Shown here in pieces: positions 38,592 through 47,162 of a stretch of DNA of 59,905 nt (position 1 is the first letter of the stretch; each line of letters opens with the position of its first letter). A program made the position numbers and the translations under genes. The notes beneath the pieces are model-generated. The model searched no databases. It had not been told where the DNA came from and worked only from the letters and a program-made list of their open reading frames with translations. The stretch is taken from NCBI GenBank assembly GCA_963597355.1, contig CAVBPR010000015.1, positions 1 to 59,905 of the forward strand, read 5' to 3'. The stretch is from UMGS1766 sp963597355 (GTDB taxonomy: Bacteria; Bacillota; Clostridia; Oscillospirales; Oscillospiraceae).

Positions 38592-41006
38592 TTAATATCG
38601 GTTTACCTTGCCGGACAGCATCAGCGACGGCACCAGCCAGATCAGCAGGAAGATCAGCAGGTTGGTGGCGGTCAGAGAGGTGAATGCCGCCATGGAGGTC
38701 AGGAAATAACCCAGCAGCAAACCGGTGATGGAAGCCACCAGAGCCAGAATGCAGCTGGAATACATGATCCTCCGCATCCGGCGGCAGCCCACAATGGTTT
38801 CTGCGTAGGTGTCGATGGCATCCCGGGTCATGAGGGCGCACAGGGTTTCGTTGTGTTCCTGATCTGGGGCGGTCAGTTCCAGCCGCCGCTCCACAGGGGG
38901 ATACTCCATCTTTTCCACGGGAATGCGGAGCCGCTGGCGGATTTCGGCAGGGGTCACATTAAAGTCTCTCGGCACCAGAACGGGAATTAGCTTGGCCTGC
39001 AGAAGAGACTGCACCGCCGGGCGTACCGTGGGGCTCTTGCGATAGTTCAGAGCGAAAATGCCCCGGAGAGAACCGTCAATGGAGCAGAAAACGGCGTTTT
39101 TGACCTTCAGCTCCTGGGGCAGAGGAACATCCATCATGGCCATAAAATTGGCATTGCCGACCATGACCAGCTCGCCGCGGATAGAGCCGGACAGACCGCC
39201 GGCTTCGTAGCACTGGAAGTTGTCCACATGGCGGGCAAAGCCGCCCTGATCCTCTACCAGCTCTTCAAACAGGCTGGTGAGGCCGGAACCGGACATGCGG
39301 ATCAGGCTGGCGGCACAGCTGGTGAGCTTCTCCAGGGGCACATCGCCGTAAAGGCGGACACCGTTGACCTGCACCGTTCCGGCAGGATAGAGGTCGGAGT
39401 CGGTGATCAGAATGCCGCCGGGGCCGGCTGCGGAGCGAATGCCCGGCCAGCCGGCAACGGAGGAGCCGGACTTTTCCAGCCGCTGGGTGAGTCGCAGCCA
39501 GGGCTGACCATAGGACAGCAGGCCGCCCAGGGGTGCGGAAACGGTCAGGATTGCGGACAGGCACCAGAGAAGCCGCTCGGTGTGACCGCTGGGAACACAG
39601 GCCAGCACGCTGAGGAGAACACCAGCCAGAAGGATGAAAGGCGCCACCTTGGTTTGCAGCTGTTCCGCACCGGACGGCGCCTGAATTTGAGCGCCAAAAC
39701 CGTGGGCGTCGCCTTTTGTTTTGGTAAAGGTATCCCGGGCGTTCCACAGCTTGGGATCTTTCGTCACCCGCAGAGGCTCCGGAGTGTGACTGGCCTGACG
39801 GCAGGCAAGATAGTTTGCCAGCTTCCGGTCATAAGCGCCCCAGGTGTAGCAGAGCAGTACCAGCTGGGCGGGGGTGCAATAGGGCAACGGTCCGTCGCGG
39901 CCGGTGACGCAGAAGAAAATTGCATCTGCAATGGTAAACAGGACGGAGATACTGGCGACGGCATCCAGACAGAACAGCCGTTCCTTCAGGCGAACGAAGC
40001 TGTTGCGGAGGGTGTCAAAGCTCAATGCCAGTGAAATGCCCAGCAGCACCAGTTGAATGATTGTGATGATGCGGGGCTGCTGAGACAGGGCGGAAGGGAA
40101 GGGCAGCGCTGTTTCATGACCGATGGTGAAATAGGCGCTGACCAGAGTTAAGAAGGTGATGATTTGAAGCCGTCGGGACATAAACCGCAGACCGGCGGAA
40201 CAAATGCGGGCCATCTTCTGCGGCGGAAAATCCTTCTTTGCCGGGCGTTCCCGTCGGGGCTTTGGCTCGGGCTTCTTTTTGGGGCGTTCTTCTTCCGGCG
40301 GTTCCGGAGGGAGCTGCTCCTCATCGGTTCCGGGGATATAACGCTCCGCCATTTTTGTGTCCTCGTCGGTTCCGCTGGCCTGGGAGAACATGGAGTCGGC
40401 AAAGGCATCTGCTTTTGCCTTCCATTTGGCAATGGGGCCGTCCTCTGCCGCGTGTTGGGGCGGAGGCTCGACGGCAGGGGTGGCGGCGCGATAATCCTCG
40501 CTGGAAGCGGAGGGCTTTGGCTCCGGGCGCTTTCTCGGCCTGTGGGGGGTGTAGCCCTCCGGCCGGTCGGAAGCAACGCCGTCAAAAACCGAGTCCAGCA
40601 GTTCCTGAGGCAGGTCAGTGGAAATGGGACGAACCGTGCCGCGGGGCTTTGCCCCGGCGGAAGTGCCTCCGTTTACCGGAAGCGTGACAACTTTCTGACG
40701 GGATTTTTTCTCTCGGGCTTCCGAAAAAATGGCGGTGTTGTCCTCGTCGTCATCCCGGATCACCGGAGGAAGGGGAACAACATTTTGTTTTTGCGGAATT
40801 TCTTCTTCCGGAGGAGCGTCTTCCCCCGCCTCCTCTTCCTGTTGGGATGGGGTATCCGACTGCGGCGAAACGGGATCGGGGGATTTCGTTTCGTAAATCT
40901 CAGAAAGAATGTCCTCAATCGAGGCGTCTGCCGGCTCAACATCCGAGAGCATGGTGTCAATTTCGTAAATTTCTTCGTTGATTTTTTTTTCATCTTTTAC
41001 CGACAT
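38592..41006 (-). CDS. Degenerate P-type ATPase-like membrane protein with long disordered N-terminus
   Basis: The 804-residue protein has three parts. Residues 1-265 are low complexity, first acidic (Asp/Glu/Pro), then Pro/Lys/Arg, and likely disordered in the cytoplasm. Residues ~275-500 hold about six membrane helices. Residues ~505-745 resemble the P and N domains of P1B-type ATPases: a phosphorylation-loop equivalent ILITDSDLYPAGTVQVNG, where DKTGT is lost though Asp536 remains; an N-domain GELVMVGNANFMAMM; and a P-domain stretch SIDGSLRGIFALNYRKSPTV ending in VPRDFNVTP where TGDN should be. No GDGxND hinge is visible. Two further helices close the protein. It should therefore not pump ions by the normal cycle, but could bind a nucleotide or metal, or sense membrane state. 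It lies 62 bases behind rlmB and is probably co-transcribed. The family call is by eye. Confidence 0.72.
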   Translation of the reverse strand: MSVKDEKKINEEIYEIDTMLSDVEPADASIEDILSEIYETKSPDPVSPQSDTPSQQEEEAGEDAPPEEEIPQKQNVVPLPPVIRDDDEDNTAIFSEAREKKSRQKVVTLPVNGGTSAGAKPRGTVRPISTDLPQELLDSVFDGVASDRPEGYTPHRPRKRPEPKPSASSEDYRAATPAVEPPPQHAAEDGPIAKWKAKADAFADSMFSQASGTDEDTKMAERYIPGTDEEQLPPEPPEEERPKKKPEPKPRRERPAKKDFPPQKMARICSAGLRFMSRRLQIITFLTLVSAYFTIGHETALPFPSALSQQPRIITIIQLVLLGISLALSFDTLRNSFVRLKERLFCLDAVASISVLFTIADAIFFCVTGRDGPLPYCTPAQLVLLCYTWGAYDRKLANYLACRQASHTPEPLRVTKDPKLWNARDTFTKTKGDAHGFGAQIQAPSGAEQLQTKVAPFILLAGVLLSVLACVPSGHTERLLWCLSAILTVSAPLGGLLSYGQPWLRLTQRLEKSGSSVAGWPGIRSAAGPGGILITDSDLYPAGTVQVNGVRLYGDVPLEKLTSCAASLIRMSGSGLTSLFEELVEDQGGFARHVDNFQCYEAGGLSGSIRGELVMVGNANFMAMMDVPLPQELKVKNAVFCSIDGSLRGIFALNYRKSPTVRPAVQSLLQAKLIPVLVPRDFNVTPAEIRQRLRIPVEKMEYPPVERRLELTAPDQEHNETLCALMTRDAIDTYAETIVGCRRMRRIMYSSCILALVASITGLLLGYFLTSMAAFTSLTATNLLIFLLIWLVPSLMLSGKVNRY

Positions 41007-41068
41007 GAAACATAGGTCTCCTTTATAATCGTCGGGCGAATGGGTGCATCAACCAACCGCAAGACAGG

Positions 41069-41845
41069 TCAGTTCATGCGCTGGCGCACTGCCTCGTAAA
41101 GAAGGATGGCGGCGGCAGCGGAAGCGTTCAGTGAATCTAAGGTGCTTTTCATGGGAATACTGACGGTAAAGTCGCACTCCTGGGCCACCAGACGGCTCAT
41201 TCCCGAGCCCTCACTTCCGATCACAATGGCGGCAGGCCCCTTCAGGTCTGCCTGATAGAGGGAGGTGGAGCCGTTCATTGCCGCACCGAAAATCCAGACA
41301 CCGGCCTGCTTCAGCTCCTTGAGCAGAGCAGTGATGTTGGGCACGCGGGCAACAGGGATATGGCTGACCGCACCGGCACTGGTTTTGGCCACAACGGCGG
41401 TCAGTCCTGCAGAGCGGCGCTTGGGAATGATCACGCCGTGAGCGCCGGCGCAGCAGGCGGTGCGGATAACGGCACCCAGATTGTGGGGATCGCTGAGCTC
41501 ATCGCAGACCACAATGAGAGGCGCTTCTCCCTTTTCCTTTGCGGCGGCGAGAATGTCGTCCACGCTGGCATATTCCCGCACAGCGGCAACGGCGATGACT
41601 CCCTGATGGGAGTGCGTTACGCTCATGTGATCCAGTTTCCGCCGATCCGCATCGACCACAACGATTCCACGGGCGCGGGCGGTGGATGCAATGTGGCCGA
41701 GGGCAGAATCGGTTTCGCCCTTGAGAATGTAAATTTTGTCAATGTTTGTATTGGTGCGCAGCGCCTCGGTTACTGCGTTGCGTCCTTCGATAATGCCGTC
41801 CGCACCGGCTTCCGGTGGATTTTGGCGGCGATTGTGGTCAGCCAT
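41069..41845 (-). CDS. rlmB: 23S rRNA (guanosine(2251)-2'-O)-methyltransferase RlmB, TrmH family
   Basis: The 258-residue SPOUT methyltransferase has an L30e-like substrate-binding N-domain (GIIEGRNAVTEALRTNTNID) and the three TrmH motifs: DPHNLGAVIRTACCAGAHGV, AIVIGSEGSGMSRL and IPMKSTLDSLNASAAAAILL, which form the knotted SAM site. RlmB methylates G2251 in the ribosomal P-loop; the mitochondrial/Bacillus form is YacO. The first motif arginine (IRTA) is the catalytic residue. The ATG follows AGGTTG and the gene likely forms an operon with the P-type-ATPase-like gene downstream. Confidence 0.92.
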   Translation of the reverse strand: MADHNRRQNPPEAGADGIIEGRNAVTEALRTNTNIDKIYILKGETDSALGHIASTARARGIVVVDADRRKLDHMSVTHSHQGVIAVAAVREYASVDDILAAAKEKGEAPLIVVCDELSDPHNLGAVIRTACCAGAHGVIIPKRRSAGLTAVVAKTSAGAVSHIPVARVPNITALLKELKQAGVWIFGAAMNGSTSLYQADLKGPAAIVIGSEGSGMSRLVAQECDFTVSIPMKSTLDSLNASAAAAILLYEAVRQRMN

Positions 41846-41998
41846 AGGTCAACCTCCTGAGTGATTATGTTAATACAGAAAAGTATAGCACAGTTTCTGA
41901 GACGAAGAAAGAACAAATCTCCTAAAAACACGATTAAGATCGACGGGGAGAAGGGGTATCTTTTGAACAGCTTTTACAGAATGTTCACGGAGGATTTC

Positions 41999-42027
41999 TT
42001 GTAATGTGAAAATAATTGTGTTATATT
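41999..42027 (+). promoter_or_regulatory. Promoter of ftsH
   Basis: -35 TTGTAA (41999-42004) and -10 TATATT (42022-42027), spacer 17 bases. The -10 box lies inside a perfect inverted repeat. Confidence 0.62.
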
Positions 42028-42038
42028 TGTAACACAAT
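42015..42038 (+). promoter_or_regulatory. Perfect dyad overlapping the ftsH -10 box
   Basis: ATTGTGTTA (42015-42023) and TAACACAAT (42030-42038) are perfect inverted 9-mers separated by 6 bases. The sequence does not match CIRCE (TTAGCACTC), CtsR or LexA boxes. Position suggests a repressor site for an unidentified regulator. Confidence 0.65.
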
Positions 42039-42066
42039 TTCTTTATAGAATAGGAGGGAATGCCCC

Positions 42067-44202
42067 TTGAACAATAAAGGCAATCGTCGTAAAAATCGAA
42101 AGGGCGACGGCCCGAAAAATAACATTATGGGCATTGTGTCCATTGTCATTTGGGCAATCGTCATTGTGGTGCTGATCAACCGCTTTATTGCATCCGCGGC
42201 ACTTTCCGGTCAGGTGGAATTGAAGTTCAGCGAACTGATCAGTCTGGTCAAGGAAGACCAGGTGGAAGAGGTCAAACTTGAGAGCGGAAAGTATACCATC
42301 ACCCTCAAGGAAGACGCTCAGCAGACCTGGATGCAGGAATATTATGGTGATGCGTACAACGATAAGCTGCAAATGCCGGTGCTTTACTCAGCTCCCCTGA
42401 GCTATACCGACTTCCTGCTTTTGCTGGACGAACACGGCGTTTCGTATTACACGCCCTATCAGTCCAACAGCTATCTGAGCGAGTTCTTCATTTCCTACCT
42501 GCTGCCGATGCTGGTCATGGTGGGCGCAATGATTTTGCTGATGCGCCTCATGATGGGCGGAAAAATGGGCGGCGGAATGGGAATCGGTTCTGTTGGCAAG
42601 AGCAACGCAAAAATGTATGTGGAGAAGTCCACCGGTGTTACCTTCCGGGATGTTGCCGGACAGGATGAGGCAAAGGAAAGCCTGGAAGAGATTATCGACT
42701 TTCTGCACAACCCCAGCAAATACACCGCCATCGGCGCAAAGCTGCCGAAGGGTGCGTTGCTGGTGGGATCGCCGGGTACCGGCAAAACCCTGCTGGCGAA
42801 AGCAGTTGCCGGCGAGGCAAAGGTTCCGTTCTTCTCCATTTCGGGTTCTGATTTCGTCGAGATGTTTGTCGGCGTCGGCGCAAGCCGTGTCCGCGATCTG
42901 TTTAAGGAAGCGGCAAAAATGGCGCCTTGTATTATCTTCATTGATGAGATTGACACCATCGGTAAGAAACGCGACAGCGGCGGCATTGGCGGCAACGACG
43001 AACGGGAACAGACCCTGAACCAGTTGCTGGCTGAGCTGGACGGATTCGATCCCACGAAGGGCGTTATCGTTCTGGGCGCAACCAACCGCCCCGAGGTGCT
43101 GGACAAGGCTTTGCTCCGTCCCGGTCGGTTTGACCGCCGCATCACCGTAGATCGCCCCAACCTGGCAGGCCGACTGGCGACACTGCAGGTACACACCCGC
43201 AACATCCGTTTGTCGGAAGATGTCAATCTGGAAAAGATTGCGGCGGCAACGGCAGGCTGTGTCGGTGCGGATCTGGCCAACCTGGTCAATGAAGCGGCTT
43301 TGCGGGCGGTTCGCCTGGGCCGTCAGGCAGTGAACCAGAACGATTTGCTGGCTTCCTTCGAAACGGTAATTGCCGGTGCGGAGAAAAAGGGCACGGTTCT
43401 GGGAGAGCGGGAGAAGAAGCTCATCGCTTACCACGAGGTGGGCCATGCCCTGGTGGCAGCGCGGCAGAAGCACACCCAGCCCGTCAGCAAGATTACCATC
43501 GTGCCCCACACTCAGGGCGCGCTGGGTTATACCATGCAGACGCCGGAGGAAGAGAAATTCCTGGAGGATCGGGAAGAACTGCTGGCCGATTTGCGCACTC
43601 TGCTGGGCGGACGCGCGGCAGAATGGGCGGTGTTCCACACCATGACCACCGGCGCCTCCAACGACATTGAGCGTGCGACGGATCTGGCGAGGAAGATGGT
43701 TACCCTTTACGGCATGAGCGATCGCTTCGGCGTGATGGGTCTGGCAACCATTCAGAACCAGTACCTGGACGGCAATGCCGGCATGACCTGCGCAGAAGCT
43801 ACGGCGGCACAGGTGGACGAGGAAGTGCGTAAGCTGATTGACGATGCTTATCGCGATGCGATTTCCATGCTGGAGAACGACCGGGAGATGCTGGACAAGA
43901 TTGCCTCTTACCTGCTGGAGAAGGAAACCATTACCGGTCAGGAAATGATGGCAATTCTGGAAGGCCGGGATCCTGCACTGGTGGACAACTGGGGCGCAAC
44001 GCCGGAGAAGGACGAGCGGAAACGCCAGCTGACCGGCGATGTAGAGCCTCCGGCAAAGGCAATCCATATGATCAGCGAACCGCCGGCAAATCCCTTCGCG
44101 GAAGATGCGGAAAAGGATTTGACTCCGTCGGAAACCGTCAACGAGGATACCCCGACGACGGATGACGGTGCATCCGGTGACGAGCCGTCCGACGAGAACT
44201 GA
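42067..44202 (+). CDS. ftsH: ATP-dependent zinc metalloprotease FtsH
   Basis: The start is TTG 42067 after AGGAGGG. The 711-residue protein has a basic N-terminus, first membrane helix (~20-40), an extracytoplasmic domain, a second helix (~140-160) followed by a Gly/Met-rich linker, and the AAA+ core: Walker A GSPGTGKT (Ser where most FtsH have Pro), Walker B IIFIDEIDTIG, second region of homology NRPEVLDKALLRPGRFDRRI and pore loop with MFVG. The M41 protease site is HEVGH with the distal zinc Asp expected in TGASNDIERAT. It degrades membrane and regulatory proteins. The acidic C-terminal ~60 residues are low complexity. Confidence 0.97.
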   Translation: MNNKGNRRKNRKGDGPKNNIMGIVSIVIWAIVIVVLINRFIASAALSGQVELKFSELISLVKEDQVEEVKLESGKYTITLKEDAQQTWMQEYYGDAYNDKLQMPVLYSAPLSYTDFLLLLDEHGVSYYTPYQSNSYLSEFFISYLLPMLVMVGAMILLMRLMMGGKMGGGMGIGSVGKSNAKMYVEKSTGVTFRDVAGQDEAKESLEEIIDFLHNPSKYTAIGAKLPKGALLVGSPGTGKTLLAKAVAGEAKVPFFSISGSDFVEMFVGVGASRVRDLFKEAAKMAPCIIFIDEIDTIGKKRDSGGIGGNDEREQTLNQLLAELDGFDPTKGVIVLGATNRPEVLDKALLRPGRFDRRITVDRPNLAGRLATLQVHTRNIRLSEDVNLEKIAAATAGCVGADLANLVNEAALRAVRLGRQAVNQNDLLASFETVIAGAEKKGTVLGEREKKLIAYHEVGHALVAARQKHTQPVSKITIVPHTQGALGYTMQTPEEEKFLEDREELLADLRTLLGGRAAEWAVFHTMTTGASNDIERATDLARKMVTLYGMSDRFGVMGLATIQNQYLDGNAGMTCAEATAAQVDEEVRKLIDDAYRDAISMLENDREMLDKIASYLLEKETITGQEMMAILEGRDPALVDNWGATPEKDERKRQLTGDVEPPAKAIHMISEPPANPFAEDAEKDLTPSETVNEDTPTTDDGASGDEPSDEN

Positions 44203-44221
44203 TTGATATTGAATCGCGACG

Positions 44222-44258
44222 AATGGCGCACCCGTTTTGATACGGGTGCGCCATTTTG
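44222..44258 (+). terminator. Terminator between ftsH and the convergent BceB-like gene
   Basis: A perfect 14-bp stem (44222-44235 with 44242-44255), 6-base loop, and TTTT overlapping the end of the stem. Confidence 0.8.
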
Positions 44259-44264
44259 CTGGGT

Positions 44265-46283
44265 TTATTCGGTTGCGCCGCTGATGGTTTTGTAGTAAAC
44301 GCGGGAAGTGATGACGTAGACAATGAGATACACTGCGGCAAATGCGGCAAAGGTGAGGACAGTGCAGCGGAGGAAAATGCCGGTGTCGGTCAGGCAAAAT
44401 CCCTGTAAAACCTTGGACAGCATGGGGAAGGCAAAGGTCAGGTGCATGGCGGCAACGCCGAGGGGTAGCAGAAACATGGTGAGCACCTGACTGCGAACGG
44501 AGGAGGAGATCAAGCGCCTGTCCATACCCACTTTTTGCAGAATTTCAAAGCGGGAGCGGTCATCGTAGCCTTCCATAACCTGCTTATAGTAGATGATCAG
44601 CACCGTTGCCATCAAAAACAGTGTCCCGAAAAACACTCCGATGAACAGGAAGCTGCCATAAAAGGCATAGATGGAATCGATATTTTCCAATCGACTTGAA
44701 AAGGTTACGGAGTAAGGCTGGGTGGACAGAAGACTGCTGCTGCCCAGAATGCGGCTTTTCAGGGTGGAAGAAAAGAACTCTTTTTCCGCATCCGTGCCTT
44801 CCAGGTCAAGCCGGAAGTAGAGGTTGGGAAAACCGGAAGGATCGGCATCGTCCCAATATTGTGCCTCCTGCGCATAGATATGTTGCAAGGTAGAGAAATC
44901 CGACACAACGACGTAGTAGAGATTTAGATCATTATAATTCCCCAACGGTGCGTCGGAAGGGAAATCGGTGATCTGAAATTTGACGGAGTAAGATTCATCC
45001 ATAATGGAGAAGGAGTTCCCCAATGAGCCGGACACTTTTCCCAGTGCGACCTCGTTACCAGTCAAGGCATAGTGCTGTCCGGAAAGTGTTTCCCAATCCT
45101 CCGCCGTTACAATGCAGAGTCGCGCTGAGATCATAGAGGAAGAGGAGGCGGCCTCGTCACTGTAGTAAGAAAGAAATTGATCTCCCTCCATCAGCCACTG
45201 CTGAGTGAAGCTGTAGTAGTGCACCATTTGTTTGACGTTGACTCCGGTGTCCTGCTCGGTGGTGGCGATGATCTCTTTTGCCCGGGCGAGACCGTCTTCC
45301 GTTGAGCTTTGCAAAGCGATTGTGACGTCGTGGGGATACTGGGCGCGAAGAATGTCGTTGATTCCACAGTAAAGACTGATGGTGGTGGACAGGGTGACCA
45401 GCACCATGGTGGAGAGAATGCAGATATTGGCCAGACCAACGGCATTTTGCTTCATGCGGTAGAGCATGCCGGAGACGCTGATAAAATGATTGGGCTTATA
45501 GTAAAACCGTTTGCGGCGTTTCAAAAATTTCAAAACCGCAATGCTGATTCCCGTAAACAGACAGTAAGTGCCAAAAATGACCAGCAGGACGGCGACGAAA
45601 AACAGAACAACGGCATAGCCGATCTCCTTCACCGAGAGGGAGATCGCATAACCTGCGGCCAGCAGCAGGACACCGAGAACCACCAGAAGCCAGTTGACCC
45701 GGGGTTCTTTTTCCCCCATTGTTCCGCCGTGCAGCAGTTCAATCGGTTTTGTGAAGGCAACCTGCCGGAGATTGGCCAGCAGCAAAAGAGCAAAGATGGC
45801 CAGAAAGAGAAGAGCGGTAAAGCCGAGGGCGCGGGGAACCAATGCGGAAGTAAAAGAAATGCTCAGGTGTATGGTGTTAAGCAAGAGCAGAAACGTCAGC
45901 CGAAACAGCAGCAATCCCAGCAGCAGTCCGCCGCCGACGGCGAGGATAACGCTGAAGACGGTTTCCCAGAGGAGGACCTTTGCAATGTGCCGTTTTTCCA
46001 TGCCGAGAATGTTGTAAAGACCGAGTTCCTTTTTTCGGCGGCGAATCAGGAAACTGTTGGTATAGAAAAGAAAAATCAGGGAGAACAGGGCGATAACCAC
46101 GGTGCCAAAGCTCAAAATTTCCTTTGTGGTAATGCCGCCGGGGCGGCCGGGATTCAGAACGATGGCAAGAATCATGTAGAAGCTGGCAGTGGTCATTGCG
46201 GCGGTGAGCAGAAAGGGAAGGTAAAACCGCCGATGGTTGCAGATGTTGCGGAGGGCAAGCCGCAGATAGAGATGACGGGTCAT
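44265..46283 (-). CDS. BceB-like ABC transporter permease (FtsX domain, peptide-antibiotic resistance)
   Basis: The 672-residue protein has ten predicted helices in the BceB plan: helix 1 near residue 20, three helices by ~160, then helices to ~300 (FtsX domain with LYNILGMEKRHIAKVLLWET), a large extracellular domain (~320-540) that senses the peptide antibiotic, and three closing helices. The start overlaps the BceA-like stop by four bases. Such transporters free lipid II-cycle intermediates from bacitracin-like or lantibiotic drugs and also signal drug flux to the partner kinase. The four-gene cluster 44265-48829 is complete. Confidence 0.93.
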   Translation of the reverse strand: MTRHLYLRLALRNICNHRRFYLPFLLTAAMTTASFYMILAIVLNPGRPGGITTKEILSFGTVVIALFSLIFLFYTNSFLIRRRKKELGLYNILGMEKRHIAKVLLWETVFSVILAVGGGLLLGLLLFRLTFLLLLNTIHLSISFTSALVPRALGFTALLFLAIFALLLLANLRQVAFTKPIELLHGGTMGEKEPRVNWLLVVLGVLLLAAGYAISLSVKEIGYAVVLFFVAVLLVIFGTYCLFTGISIAVLKFLKRRKRFYYKPNHFISVSGMLYRMKQNAVGLANICILSTMVLVTLSTTISLYCGINDILRAQYPHDVTIALQSSTEDGLARAKEIIATTEQDTGVNVKQMVHYYSFTQQWLMEGDQFLSYYSDEAASSSSMISARLCIVTAEDWETLSGQHYALTGNEVALGKVSGSLGNSFSIMDESYSVKFQITDFPSDAPLGNYNDLNLYYVVVSDFSTLQHIYAQEAQYWDDADPSGFPNLYFRLDLEGTDAEKEFFSSTLKSRILGSSSLLSTQPYSVTFSSRLENIDSIYAFYGSFLFIGVFFGTLFLMATVLIIYYKQVMEGYDDRSRFEILQKVGMDRRLISSSVRSQVLTMFLLPLGVAAMHLTFAFPMLSKVLQGFCLTDTGIFLRCTVLTFAAFAAVYLIVYVITSRVYYKTISGATE

Positions 46284-47044
46284 GCCTGCTCACCGCCTGT
46301 CGCCAGCATGGTCAGCGTGTCGCTGATTTTCTGATACATGGTTTCATTCGAACAGGTGCCCCGGTAAATCTGGTGATAGACTGCTCCGTCCTGAATGAAC
46401 AGCACGCGGCCGGCATGGCTGGCGGCTTTTACGGAGTGGGTCACCATGATAATGGTCTGCCCCTCCTGATTGACCGCGTTGAACAGGCGAAGCAGTTCGT
46501 CGGTGGATTTGCTGTCCAGCGCACCGGTGGGTTCGTCCGCCAGTACCAGTTGGGGTTTGGTGATCAGCGCTCTGGCCACGGCGGCGCGCTGCTTTTGACC
46601 GCCGGAAACTTCATAGGGGTATTTGTTCAGCAGAAAGCTGATCCCCAGTTTTTTTACCAGCGGCATCAGTCGGGATTCCATTTCATCGTAGGGTGTTCCG
46701 GCAAGCACCAGGGGCAGAAGAATGTTGTCCTGCAGAGAAAAATTGTCCAGAAGATTGAAGTCCTGAAAGACGAAGCCGAGATTTTCCCGTCGGAATGCCG
46801 CCAGCTCTTTCTCTTTGATGCCGCTCAAGGAAAGCCCGTTGAGCAGCACCTGACCGCCGGTGGGCTGATCCAGAGCGGCTAAAATGTTCAGCAGAGTGGT
46901 TTTTCCAGAGCCGGACTCCCCCATGATCGCCACATATTCACCGGATTCTACGGAAAAATTGACATTTTTCAGCGCCTGTACTTTATTTCCGCCGAGCCGG
47001 GTGGTGTAAACCTTTTGCAGATTGGTGACTTCTAAAATTGCCAT
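46280..47044 (-). CDS. BceA-like ABC transporter ATP-binding protein
   Basis: The start is ATG 47042-47044, behind AGGAGG; 14 further upstream codons in frame precede that site and are dropped. The 254-residue ATPase has Walker A GESGSGKTT, Q-loop VFQDFNLLDNFSLQDNILLP, signature VSGGQKQRAAVARAL, Walker B LVLADEPTGALDSKS and switch His in VTHS. It pairs with the BceB-like permease in peptide-antibiotic detoxification. Confidence 0.95.
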   Translation of the reverse strand: MAILEVTNLQKVYTTRLGGNKVQALKNVNFSVESGEYVAIMGESGSGKTTLLNILAALDQPTGGQVLLNGLSLSGIKEKELAAFRRENLGFVFQDFNLLDNFSLQDNILLPLVLAGTPYDEMESRLMPLVKKLGISFLLNKYPYEVSGGQKQRAAVARALITKPQLVLADEPTGALDSKSTDELLRLFNAVNQEGQTIIMVTHSVKAASHAGRVLFIQDGAVYHQIYRGTCSNETMYQKISDTLTMLATGGEQA

Positions 47045-47145
47045 ATAAGCCGACCTCCTAGGGCGTGTATTTTTGCTTACAGGCATATCATAGCAGGTGG
47101 ATCTGTTTTTTGCCTTAGCTTTGGCTTACAGTTTCTTGCGGTAAA

Positions 47146-47161
47146 CTTACACTTTTGTAAG
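47146..47161 (-). promoter_or_regulatory. BceR-type operator in front of the bceAB-like genes
   Basis: CTTACA-CTTT-TGTAAG is a perfect 6+4+6 inverted repeat with the TTACA/TGTAA half-sites known from BceR targets. Two further TTACA half-sites lie at 47126-47130 and 47075-47079. On the minus strand a -10 box TATGAT (47092-47087) follows about 55 bases downstream with a poor -35, as expected for an activated promoter. The site touches the stop of the kinase gene. Confidence 0.65.
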
Positions 47162-47162
47162 A

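Noticed and set aside
42388..44397. 669-codon open frame opposite ftsH
   Set aside because: Shadow frame; ftsH is certain and the antisense product resembles nothing.
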